This document shows positions 25,970 to 35,909 of a stretch of DNA of 64,000 nt, piece by piece. Every line of letters begins with the position of its first letter. Position 1 is the stretch's first letter. Position numbers and translations under genes: made by a program. Source of the stretch: Isoetes taiwanensis (lineage: Eukaryota > Streptophyta > Lycopodiopsida > Isoetales > Isoetaceae); NCBI GenBank assembly GCA_021234155.1, contig JAJEKV010000053.1:470523-534522 (forward strand), in the 5' to 3' direction. The notes below the pieces were generated by a model. That model was given only the letters and a program-made list of their open reading frames with translations. It had not been told where the DNA came from and did no database searches.

Positions 25970-26530
25970 AGAATGGCCCAAGTCTTACGACTTTGAAACA
26001 TTGAGGTCCCGGTCGAGGCCCTGCCACTCTAGCCGCTGGTAAGGTCGACATACTCATGGCCATCGTGATCAATCTCAAAGGTCGCGGTTGCCGTGCACCA
26101 GTTGCTTTGGGTGCCGAAGTTAATGGATATTGGTAACACGACCTCATTGTTGGTATGGAATTCTTGGCATCTGCAAAAGCCAACATAGACTGGCGCGGAA
26201 ACGGAAGTTACCTTCAACGCAGCGATAATGGAGCCCAAGCGGACTATAAAAAGGTGAACCATTCAACCCTATTATGCGTCTATGTCCATCGGGCGGTTAG
26301 ATAAAGGCGTGCGCTAAGGAAAGCTCCTTTATGCGTCATTAGACTTGCCTCCATTGAGTCGAGATGCTAAAACGTAAGCAAGTAATCGATGCATTGCCGA
26401 GGGGATCGGGTCTTCTTCTCGGGAATTTGGTGATCTTTTTCCAGATAAGATCCAGAAGCTTCCTCCTTTTAGAGGGGTAGAATGTGAGATAGATTTAGAG
26501 CCGTACTAAGCCTACCCGGCAAGGCCCCAT
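25970..26530 (+). pseudogene. Gypsy protease and linker region, degraded
   Basis: This lies between gag and RT, where the aspartic protease is expected. A frame near 26,110-26,200 reads DLIVGMEFLASAKANIDW, which fits the C-terminal end of a retropepsin (xxILGxxFL...A.IDW). The linker to RT near 26,490-26,530 reads LPGKAPYRM, the segment that normally precedes '[12 protein letters not shown]' in plant gypsy pol. The active-site DSG triplet is not recognisable. Confidence 0.5.
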
Positions 26531-26535
26531 ACCGT

Positions 26536-27070
26536 ATGAGTCCTCCAGAGTTGGCAGAGCTTAAGAAGCAACTTCAGGAGTTACTAAACCTAGGTTTCAT
26601 TCGACCTAGTAAGAAAAAGGATGGCTTCTTGAGGATGTGTATTGATTATCGGCAACTCAACAAGCATACCATCAAGAATCGCTATGCTTTGCCTAGAGCA
26701 GATGATCTAATGGACCAGTTGCAAGGGGCCAAATATTTCTCAAAGATTGATCTACGCTCCGGATACCATCAGATAAGGATTAAAGAGGAGGACATCCATA
26801 AATCTGCTTTTCGCACTAGATATGGGCATTATGAGTTTACCGTTATGCCTTTTGGATTAACTAATGCCCCTGCAACGTTTATGCGATTAATGAATGATGT
26901 CTTCCGACAATACTTGGATGATTTTGTTGTTATTTTCTTTGACGACATTCTCATCTATAGTAAGACCCTAGAGGAGCATGAAAAACACCTTCGGTTGGCC
27001 TTACAAAAGCTAAGATGTCATCAGCTCTTTGCCAAGTTCTCTAAGTGCAAGTTTGCCCTCGACTGGTCGA
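26536..27070 (+). CDS. pol: Gypsy reverse transcriptase core
   Basis: An uninterrupted frame covers the fingers and palm of a Ty3/gypsy RT. In order it shows [37 protein letters not shown], the first catalytic aspartate in [35 protein letters not shown], and the catalytic pair in [10 protein letters not shown]. It reads into a frameshift near 27,060, just before LGHVIS. This is the best-preserved coding block of the element. RT copies element RNA in virus-like particles in the cytoplasm. Confidence 0.95.
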
Positions 27071-27760
27071 TTATTTGGGCCATGTCATTTCGTGGGCAGG
27101 GGAATTGCTACAGATCCAAAGAAAGATAGAGGCCGTAGGGAATGGCCTATTCCGGAAATGTTTCGGGTCCAAGTTTTTCTTGGGATTAGCGAGGATATTA
27201 TCGAAATTTGTAAAGGATTTTGCAAAGATTGCGGCACCTCTTACAAATCTTACAAAGCATGAGAAGGTGAAGGATTGGATGGAACATTTGGAAGGCAAAG
27301 GTTCGTGCAAGTTTCCAGCGGCCTTTAAAGATGCCTTTAACGTCGCACCGATTCTCCACATTGCCCGATCCTCGAAAGGATAAACTAGTGGCGTGATTGC
27401 GAAGATTGCCACCGGTGGAGTCCTAATGTAGGAGGGGAGGGTTATTGCCTATGATTCAAAGAAAATGAACGAGGCGAGCAGCCATGCACCTACCCATGAT
27501 CGAATTGTTAGCCGTTGTCCGCGCCCCCCAGATATGGAGACACTACCTTCTTGGTAGAAGATTCCGCTTGATACGGATCATCAAAGTCTCCGTTATTTAT
27601 CCACCCAGACCAAATCTCAATCTCCGCCGAGAAGATGGATGGAATTTTTGGAGGAGTATGATTTTGAGATTATGTATAAACCCGGAAAGCACAATGTGGT
27701 TGCCGATGCGTTATCACGCCATCCCTTGATAACCCGAACCCATTGTAATGCAAATCTCTA
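27071..27760 (+). pseudogene. pol: Gypsy RT connection and RNase H, frameshifted
   Basis: Across three frames the segment shows [30 protein letters not shown] (canonical FLGLASYYRKFI-), PLTNLTKHE, then a degraded RNase H. The end is clear: WMEFLEEYDFEIMYKPGKHN followed by VVADALSRHP, the RNase H to integrase boundary of Ty3/gypsy pol. At least three frameshifts are needed. Confidence 0.85.
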
Positions 27761-27879
27761 CACTCACCGTGGAGTAGAGCGGACCTTTAGCCCATCCTCA
27801 CGAGTTACGAAGTTTGGGATAGTTTGGCTAAGGAAGCTCACGCCTGATAAGGAGCGGGAAGCCTTTCGTATGCGATAAG

Positions 27880-28600
27880 AAAGAGGGCAACTTGTTATAT
27901 TACAAAGATAAGTTGTGTGTGCACGAAGGACCCTGGGGTGCGTGGTGATCCTCCACGACACACACAACAGCCCTATAGCTGGACATGCAGGGTTTATGAA
28001 GACCTACTTTAAGATTCGCTCCAGCTATTTCTGGCCTTCGATGAAAAAGGACATTGCCAGGTACATTAAGCAGTGTCAGGTGTGCCAGCAAACCAAAGCT
28101 GAGCAGTTAAGGATTCCAGGCGAGTTGCAACCTCTGGATGTGCCCAACGCCAAATGGGAAGTGATAACCATGGATTTCATTGTGGGCCTTCCACGTACTC
28201 TCCGTGGATATGATGCCTTAATGGTAGTAGTCAACAAATTGTCGAAAATGGCTCATTTCTTGCCATGTCGTACCCGGATACTGACTTTGATCTTTCCTCG
28301 CTTTTTGCCAAGGAGATCTTGAGGTTACCGCGGAATGCCACGAAGTTATTATATCCGGCGAGGGATCCCAAATTCGTAAGCGCATTCTGGAAAGATTTCT
28401 TTGCCACCATCCAGACCAAGCTTGCTATGAGTATTGCATATCATCCTCAAACAGATGGTCAGACCGAGCGTACCAATCGCATTATAGAGGATATGCTAAG
28501 AAGTTATGTGGGAAGCAATCACAATGGGGTGACTATATTTATCCGGGTCGAAGTTTGCCTACAACGGCAAGATGAAACAGAGTCTTCCGAATGTCTCCTT
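27880..28600 (+). pseudogene. pol: Gypsy integrase, zinc-binding and catalytic domains
   Basis: The zinc-binding module is visible as ILHDTHNSPIAGHAGF with FWPSMKKDIARYIKQCQVCQ (HHCC pattern). The catalytic core has VITMDFIVGLPRT (first Asp) and HPQTDGQTERTNR (Glu). The second Asp, normally in SDRDPKF, reads ARDPKF because GACAGG-like bases appear as GCGAGG, again a CAG-context change. One frame covers 27,915-28,270; a shift joins it to 28,290-28,510. Integrase inserts the cDNA in the nucleus. Confidence 0.9.
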
Positions 28601-28659
28601 TTATGATAAATTATGGTTATCAATGTCTTACTCCGGACACATAGGCATAACCCGTTTCT

Positions 28660-29300
28660 AAAGTGGAGGTTTTCTCAACAACTTCTCTTGGAGATGCAAG
28701 CTCAGTCGAAAAGAAGTTAAATGGGTACTTATTAGCTACACGCAGTCGTCAGAAGAGTGTAGCCGATAAGCACAGGACCCCACGCATTTTCCAGGTGGGT
28801 GAATCAGTTTGGCTTAAGATTAAGGTAAAACAAGCCAAGCTTAAGATTAGCAACTGCAAGAAGTTGGCACCCGATGGGCTGGACCGTTCAAAATTATTGA
28901 GCGTGTTGGAGAGCGATATATCGCTTGGATTTGCCGCCCCGGCTTTGAAGATCCAATAAGGTCTTTCCGCGTGAGTCTTCTGAAACAACACACCCCTGAT
29001 CCAGAGGAGGTTTTGGATACCCCAACCCTCCTAGAAATGACAGAGGAGCAGCTGGAGATAGTGCCTGAAGCTCTTCTTGATCGAGCTTACAAACAAACCA
29101 GAAGGACTCAAATGTTGCAATACTTGCACTTACCAGCTTGAGAGGATGCTACATGAAGATAGACCTTGAGAAGCACTATCCGGACTTCATCGCGGAATTT
29201 CAAAGGCAGACCATCAACGATGCTATCAACCCTGAAACGGCCGTAAGCTTGGAAGCCTCGATTGCCAAGAGTAGCTCTAGAGGGGTAGATGCATCGTAAA
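28660..29300 (+). pseudogene. pol: Gypsy integrase C-terminus and chromodomain-like tail
   Basis: The first part reads FQVGESVWLKIKVKQAKLK and KLAPDG (canonical KLAPR-GPF), then after a shift SFRVSLLKQHTPDPE. Further on, LEMTEEQLEIVPEALLDR, TRRTQMLQYL and EDAT-ED followed by LEKHYPDFIAEFQRQ match the layout of a chromodomain at the end of chromovirus pol. Two tryptophan codons of the chromodomain seem to read TGA. Chromodomains direct insertion to heterochromatin marks in this family. Confidence 0.7.
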
Positions 29301-29851
29301 TAATAATAGTTACCGGATGATCACCTTTGTGTTCTCTAGAAGTAATTATCACACGATGACATGACCACGACCGGGCTTGGAGAGCATATACTTGATGGCG
29401 CCGTTCATTTTCGGCTACAATGGAACTTGACCATTCCCTACCGCAGTGAATTGCAAACCATAGACATGATAGGTTCCCCGGTAGATAGAGTTTTCTTTTA
29501 TTTATTATAGAGGGTCCCTTCAACCACAATCTAATTATATATCTTGGATATAATCGTGTAATGCCGGCGCGAGCGACGCGGACTGCCCATGTTAGAGGGT
29601 TCGGATAGTCCGCGATTACGGTTTTATTACGTCTACACGTCTTATTTTGTTGTTACTTTGATGTTGATATTGGACTTCGGTCCTTGAACTTTTTGGATTA
29701 TCATAATCATGTGGAATGCACCTCGGTGCTTAAACTGTTTTAAACTTTAAAGTTTTTAATATATTACCTTCGGAAATAAGGAATTATCTTCCTTCCTAAT
29801 GTGATTTCCTATATTTGTATCTAACCCAATGCTGAGGACAGCATTAGTTCT

Positions 29852-29864
29852 AAGGAGGGGAGAA
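29852..29864 (+). other. Polypurine tract of the gypsy element
   Basis: 'aaggaggggagaa' immediately precedes the TGTGACGTTCC start of the 3' LTR. This is the standard plus-strand primer in plant gypsy elements. Confidence 0.85.
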
Positions 29865-31450
29865 TGTGACGTTCCAAGTATTTATCATACGGTATAATTA
29901 TAAATATATTTGACACGCACCCAAGATAGATCATCGCCATGGGGGTATGGTAACCTAGGGGTTGACCTAAAAGGGATTTAATTAGCTATGTTAATTAAAT
30001 CATTAAGGATAATAACCTATAATTAAGGAAATTAATAATTAAGAAGGATAATTAAGCCAATTATGGTTAGGGAAGGCTTCACCGCTTCGATTAAGTCGGC
30101 ATGGTGATTACTAATTGGATCCAATAAGGTGGATCACCACCCCATATCAACCAAAAATGAACAGGTTGGCCTAAGGAGGTTTTGGCTTAAGGACTGTTGA
30201 CTTCACCAAAATCAGCACAACCACTAGTAATTCTTTCTTTACCCTACTTACGACACTATGGAAGCACCCACAATAACGGTTCGGCCCGAAACACGGGTTA
30301 GTAGTAGTTTAGCTTGTGAATTGTAGGATAGTACCGGATTTCTTTTGATTGTCTTTGTTGAGATTAACCCTTCTACGGTAAGTAGGATTAGATTTCAATT
30401 ATGAATGGTGCTTTCACGTTACAAAATGATTGATGAATCTATGGAGTATTTGTTGCTTCCATTAAACGAGGGTTAAAGGGGGTAGAGACCTCGAGCTCAT
30501 ATATGATATTATGCTCCTAGATAGAGCCCTGTAATATTCCCATTAGATGCGGCCTGTGTGCAAGAGACCACCGGGTCGTAGACGCTATGGTCTGGCTTAG
30601 CACCAGAAAAGGGACGCAGTGGTGAAGTGGGGGTGGGGTCTTGCACGAACATAAAAGGCTCCTGAGACTCCTACAGTGGGCTAGGCCTGATAGCCGGTCA
30701 CGTAGAGGGCTGGGTATGGGTCTGACACTCCCTGGGTGTAGAGATGTGATCCGTATGGAGCATCTTGCACTTTGAGTAGATTTAGGGTGAGTAAGTTGGG
30801 TATGGATGCGGGGGTCGCTGATGCGGCACGTATTCTCTAGCTCACCCATGGAACCACTTGTGATCTGGAAGGGGCGCTTCCTCACCTCCTCGGACCGGGC
30901 GTCCATGAACCACCGGAGTAGACTCAAAGGGTGATACCTTGAGTCTGCGTGTCCGGAAGTCTATCGCAAAGCCATAGCGTGAATCGACCCATTTGCAAAG
31001 TGTGCACAGGAGGGGCGGATGGAGTGGACAACCCTAGCCGATGTTCTATGCCAGCCAACGCCATGCCAAGACTCGGTCTGCTGAACTCTTGAGACCTAGC
31101 CGTCAGTCGATCCTTACTGGAGTCTGAGCCGGGGTAGAACCTGAGGTTTGGGGTGTTTTCCTAGGTTTAGATGCATATTCTTTGTCGTTGGTATTTGGAT
31201 GGATGCGCCACCCTTCGTGATGGTTATTTATATATGATTTATGCCGTGTGCTAACCCTTGTATTCATGCTTCCCCATGACGTGGGAGCCCATCGGCGTGG
31301 GCGAATGACACCTCCGTGCCCTTCTTTCGAGGCATCTCTAAGTAGATGGCCCAGTCGGCGGGAGGCCGCTCATGGCGAGATGGTCGCCATGGGAGGAAAG
31401 TCCCCTATGTATACTGTAGGGTCGTATATATTCGAGGAGGGCGTCCTGAT
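29865..31450 (+). repeat. 3' LTR of the gypsy element (about 1.59 kb)
   Basis: Starts TGTGACGTTCC after the polypurine tract and ends near 'gcgtcctgat', where homology to the 5' LTR stops and in-frame copia sequence starts. Its last 410 bp match 19,795-20,199. A minus-strand frame of 136 codons (30,517-30,927) lies inside it and is not a gene. Exact end uncertain by about 3 bp. Confidence 0.85.
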
Positions 31451-31452
31451 GA

Positions 31453-31923
31453 AGTCTTCATGCATTTACTGATGCAAGCTGGGGCAACAACAGGGATTCT
31501 CATTCCACTACAAGTAGCACATGCATATTTTATAGTGGTGCAATAGAGTAGATTAGCAAAAAGCAATCTGTTGTAGCCCGATGTTTAGCAGAGGCAGAAT
31601 ACATTGAGTTATCTACTGGAGTTGCAGATCTTATTTGGTATGTTCACTTGCTTGATGATATTGGTATTTCTCAGCAGCAGCCGATTCATGTTTATGTGGA
31701 CAGCCAAAGCTGCATGAAAATGGCAGAGCGATCAGGGCATCATCCTCGGACAAAGCACATTCCAATTCATTATCATTATGTCCGCGATCTAGTAGAGAAA
31801 ACAATCATTTCATTGATCTATTTGCCGACTGGTGCAATGGTTGCAGATATCTTTACTAAGCCACTGGGTACACAAAAATTTGTACAGTTTAGATCAGCAC
31901 TTGGTGTTATACCATTGCAGTAG
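31453..31923 (+). pseudogene. pol: Ty1/copia RNase H, 3' end of pol
   Basis: One frame runs from the gypsy LTR junction to the stop at 31,921 with a single internal stop (TAG at about 31,548, where Trp is expected in SGAIEWISKKQ). RNase H catalytic residues are present: Asp in FTDASWGNN, Glu in AEAEYIEL, Asp in VYVDSQSCMK. The copia end motif ADIFTKPLG follows. The upstream pol is not adjacent, which fits the gypsy element having been inserted here. Confidence 0.9.
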
Positions 31924-32135
31924 CTTCAGATTGTCCAGCCTGAAAGCGGAGTATAATAATTCAAGTTGTATATTATAGTATATTAGATATATTGCCGCAA
32001 TACATTAGAGTACATTTATATATATTAGAGTACATCATGTATATCTCTGGCTGCTGGTTTTCTGTTTTCGACTGTTGGCCTTTCAATGCCATTTATTCCA
32101 TCTACTTATAGATTACATGTAATACAGAGAACATT
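31924..32135 (+). repeat. Probable copia 3' end and short LTR remnant
   Basis: After the pol stop there is a purine-rich stretch 'ctgaaagcggagt', as expected of a polypurine tract, then AT-rich DNA ending in 'catgtaatacag'. There is no second LTR in the window to compare, so the LTR boundaries are inferred. Confidence 0.4.
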
Positions 32136-32196
32136 TAGATTGTTCCCATTCTATTCCTGTTGTGTCTCTTCCATTCTTGCTTCCGCTTTGCCTTAC

Positions 32197-32505
32197 TCTG
32201 TACTGCATGTTTACATCAGTCCATAGCTGATACGTTTTCCAACGTAAGGACACTTTAAATTTATAAAAGTCATAAATGGGTGGATCTGCAGAGGTATCAT
32301 TTAATCCAAAAACCTGTTCCCTTATTGCTTGAAAAGGATGCCCAACATCCAGATCAATAAATTCAGCTTTTTCTGTCACAATTTTTTTTTCGAGAATTCG
32401 AATTTGTCGTATTCAAAGGATCGAATTCTTTGCCAGAAAAAATGAATGTTGTGCTAAAAGCAGAATGACAATAAAGGAAAGGACAGATTTGCTACATGGT
32501 TCCAT
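32197..32505 (-). pseudogene. First exon of an unrecognised secreted or ER protein gene
   Basis: From ATG at 32,505 one minus-strand frame runs to a consensus donor (GTAAGG, 32,196-32,191). The N-terminus is a signal peptide: MEPCSKSV, a hydrophobic core LSFIVILLLAQHSFFLA, then a hydrophilic chain. One stop (TGA) at codon 31 interrupts it. The rest reads [40 protein letters not shown] and WTDVNMQYR, which looks like well-preserved protein. Downstream of the donor, only about 60 bp remain before the copia remnant. The gene has been cut, or its next exon lies beyond the insertions. I do not recognise the family. Confidence 0.5.
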
Positions 32506-33636
32506 TTTGGATAAACAAGGATTTGGAGGCGGGACTAAGGTGCAGAATGAAGGAATTTATGGAAGAAAAAGACGGATGATCTGCGACAAAAGGAGCACAG
32601 AGATGTTTGTGCTTAAAAATGGTGTGATTTAATTGCTTCTTTTTTGTCTGAAGGCTCTATAGTATTTGAACCATTAAAAGGTAAATTACTCCTTTAAGGA
32701 ATATTCCCAATGCATATACCCATTAAACATTACCTCTAAGGCAACATGTTACCTATTATGGTTTGTGCACCTTAGGTAACCCAAGGCATTGCACAACAAA
32801 CAACCTAGGGCAACAACCATGCTTTGAGACTGATTCATATTCCAACTTTCAACCACTAAAACATATCATTACCCCAAACATACCATGCCTGCAAATTCAC
32901 ATTAATGGTCTGTGAAATAGTTTTATCTGCAATTTACTTTTGAGGCACACTGTGATCCCACCTCTGTGCTTACAATTTAATGTCTATTAAAATTTTCCAC
33001 ATTTTTCTTTGAGACACAGAATGATCCCACCATCGGTGATCCTTTTCGTGCAACACATGTGGGAAGGTCTGGCGCCCTGGCAATGCTGTCGCCGCTGCTT
33101 TGTAGGTAAGTGGATGAATGGATATGAAAGAACAGATTAACCATGTAATGTTGACTTGTCAAATTCAGACGGGTCATAACTTTCAAGTCATATTTGTACC
33201 TTGACCGCCTGCAAAAACACCACCTTGATCAGACACAATACCGAGAAAGCCATAACTGAAAATGTGCATGCGCTTTGTGTAGACATACATCATGAAAATT
33301 TAGGAACATCCAGAAGAGTGAGTTTCAAACACCTCAACCTTCCAATTGCATACAAATTTGCAACACACATTCCAGACTTGCTATTTCATTGTGCACAAAG
33401 AAAACTAGGTTGCTAGAATAAGTAAACTTTTGATCCGAATCATAATTTTGATGATAATTCAATTGTATGTTATTCGTAGGGTTGTTTCATATGTGCAGAA
33501 CCCAATAAAAGGATGCGATTTAAAAAACATAAGAATTGCCAACTTGCAATAAGTAAAGCACAAAAGCAATGGCTTCAACATTGACATGGCCCTTTACTCG
33601 AAGTCGCATTTTAGTTTGACTGCCATAGGTGCACAA

Positions 33637-33681
33637 GGCGCTGGCTCCGCCAGCGCTAAATTCTTGTATGTATATAAATAC
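33637..33681 (+). promoter_or_regulatory. Perfect hairpin followed by a TATA box
   Basis: An 8-bp perfect stem (GCGCTGGC / GCCAGCGC, 33,638-33,656) with a 3-base loop sits 15 bp before TATATAAATA (33,671-33,680). An open frame of 63 codons starting upstream crosses it and is not convincing. It could be a promoter-proximal element or the centre of a small inverted-repeat element. Confidence 0.3.
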
Positions 33682-33884
33682 TTATACTAGCCCATCAAGT
33701 GGCCAGGTCCATTACAGTTTGGAGGCATTTGTAGTTCATTTGACTAACTGTGATGTAGCAAAACTAACACTTTTTGGTATTGCAAGTGCTAAGGCATCTC
33801 CACCACTACTTAAGATATAATCAAATTTTACTTTGCTGCTTTGGTCCTTATGCCCCTATCTGAAGTATTACCTATGATGAAGGG

Positions 33885-35035
33885 AAAGATAGCCAAAAAG
33901 AAAATTCTATCCAATACCTGTAGATTTGTCAGAGATCAATCACTCTTGCATTGACATCATTCTATGAATCTAGTTAAATTTCAGCCAGCGGGCATGACCA
34001 TGAAAAAAAAATTATTCCTAGACAGAACACTCACAACGAGCTTCTGCTCATCCATCCAATCATCTGAATACAAAGAAATACTTGGAGCTGTTTGCCTTCT
34101 GATCCAGAAAGAGATGATTGATATTCACTAAGGATGGATGCCTATTGATTGAACACATTTTTTCTATAGAATTTTCTGAAGTGTATTACTGATTTTGTTC
34201 CAGGTGATGGGTATTACACTTTGCTTTAATGAATTAAGAATTAGAGCTTTGCGACAAGTTTATCTACTATCTTTGTGATGCATCATAAGTTAGCTAAAAT
34301 CTGAATTAGTTTCCTAAAAGTTATAGTTTCACATGCAGACGTACATGTTCTTTAGCCAAAAAGAAAATTCTTTCCAATACCTGTAGAGTTGTCAGAGATC
34401 AATCACCCTTGCATTATTCTATGAATCTAGTTAACTTTCAGCCAACGGGCCTCCTTCTGTCATGTACATGAAAGAAACCCATTGCTCGATGGCAAATGCT
34501 ACTTCATTCTTTTTTGCAGATCTATTATCTGAAATTAATCTAGAGAAACTGGCACCCTAATCTAATTATAATAATTTAGAATATGAGATGGATTATTTAT
34601 GTTTCCAACTTCCTTGCTTATTCCAGACATATACAACAGCAGGATGCCTACCATAACGTCTAATGTCACAACCACGGTGATAATGGAGGACTAGCAAGGT
34701 AGGCAGAGATGGTGGCCTAGTCTAAATTAATAATGCACAAACTGAGGCCTTTTAACCTAGATGCTAACTGATGTATTGTAACATAATCTGATCATGCTCA
34801 ATGTATCCATGACAATGTCATGAAAAGGTACCCTGGTAGTGCATAATCTGCACAACTCAAAACCATGGCCATGACTAAAAATTTCATCCTAGATAGAGCA
34901 TTGCTTGCAAACTGTACAAAATAGCTTCATAATGAAGCTTCTGCTCATCCAACCCTATGAGTAAAAGGAATACTTTTGGGGCATTGACATCATTCTATGA
35001 ATGCAATTAAATTTCATCCAGTGGGCCTACTTCTG
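33885..35035. repeat. Three diverged copies of a dispersed repeat
   Basis: The block 'agccaaaaagaaaattct', 'ccaatacctgtaga', 'ttgtcagagatcaatcac', 'ttgcatt', 'attctatgaatctagtta' is present at 33,890-33,990 and 34,357-34,445. Its second half recurs at 34,981-35,030. A second word, 'gcttctgctcatcca', follows copy 1 at 34,040 and precedes copy 3 at 34,938, so the repeat unit is about 1 kb and rearranged. Confidence 0.7.
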
Positions 35036-35061
35036 TCATGTCATGTCATGTCATGTCATGC
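35036..35061. repeat. TCATG microsatellite
   Basis: Five tandem 'tcatg' units at the exact point where the minus-strand LINE coding sequence stops. The repeat may mark the truncation or a slippage event there. Confidence 0.9.
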
Positions 35062-35904
35062 ATTTTCAACTAGGAGTTTGGTTATTATTCTAGCTTTTAT
35101 GTTCGACAAAGTCTCTTCATTTCCTGCTCCTGTGCCTGTCGCGAAATCTCTAATGATATCAAGTTCGGGCACTGGATCTAGGAGATAATCCACCATGGTG
35201 GCTCCACCATCGCCGCCGTCGCTTCTGCAAGTGAAGCCCCCTGATCGCGGCCATCTGAGCATACCATTGCAGATCACCATGTCAAAGATCTGGCATAGCA
35301 GGACCAACTCTCTTCCAAAGGCTCCGGAGACTGTATCCTGGGAGCGTCTTGCATGCTGGGATGCCTCTTATTTCTAGCCAAAGTGGGTTGGAGTCAGCAT
35401 TTCCCTGAAAGATGACCGACTGCCACTGTGCTGTACGTGCATTCAAATCTCCTAATAAAAACACATGACCCTCACGGCGTCTTGCTCTATGTCATCATAC
35501 GGTTCCACAACAGGGCATATGCACATCTATATCCCGCCTCGATGAACCCTGTAGAACTTAGAATTTTCATGGGGTATATAACATCCTACAAGAAACAGTG
35601 GACGATGGTGAGGGCTGCGAGCACTTTCGTATCCACAGTAGCGGTTGAGTCTATCAGCCTTGTGGGCGAGACCGGTGGATGCTATAGCATCTTTGAAGTA
35701 GCACGCGATCCCTCCATACCTGGCTTGCCATGGCTCATTGGCCGGTGAGAAATGATAGTACACTGGGATGTCCGGTAACAGATGACCACTATATTTCCAT
35801 GTCTCTTGCAAGAAGATGATGTCCATTCCTGTAGCAATTTCAGCAATGCCCTCGCCGTGCTTCCAGGGAAATCCCCTACGGTTCCACGATACAATTGAAG
35901 GCAC
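35062..35904 (-). pseudogene. LINE endonuclease domain (APE type), frame-broken
   Basis: The minus-strand frame starting MPSIVSWNRRGFPWK (35,904) shows the start of an apurinic-endonuclease-like domain: SWN-RG, then the catalytic Glu in DIIFLQETWKYSG, GGIACYFKD and LFLVGCYIP. After a shift, 35,464-35,282 has GDLNARTAQWQ (catalytic Asp and Asn). A third frame has ATMVDYLL, in the place of the usual S-IDY motif. This endonuclease nicks chromosomal DNA to prime reverse transcription. The final SDH motif and all of RT are missing. Confidence 0.85.
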
Positions 35905-35909
35905 TCTAC

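Larger units (their letters stand above)
19767..31450 (+). mobile_element. Ty3/gypsy (chromovirus-type) LTR retrotransposon, nearly full length
   Basis: One element on the plus strand runs from a gap-truncated 5' LTR to a complete 3' LTR. The order is PBS, an extra ORF region, gag, protease region, RT, RNase H, integrase, chromodomain-like tail, PPT. RT before integrase places it in Ty3/gypsy; the C-terminal tail fits a chromovirus. The frame is broken at many points outside the RT core, so it is either defective or the sequence is inaccurate. The right end abuts copia RNase H at 31,450, so it was inserted into a copia element. Confidence 0.9.

Noticed and set aside
30517..30927. 136-codon minus-strand frame
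   Set aside because: It lies wholly in the gypsy 3' LTR and has no recognisable domain.
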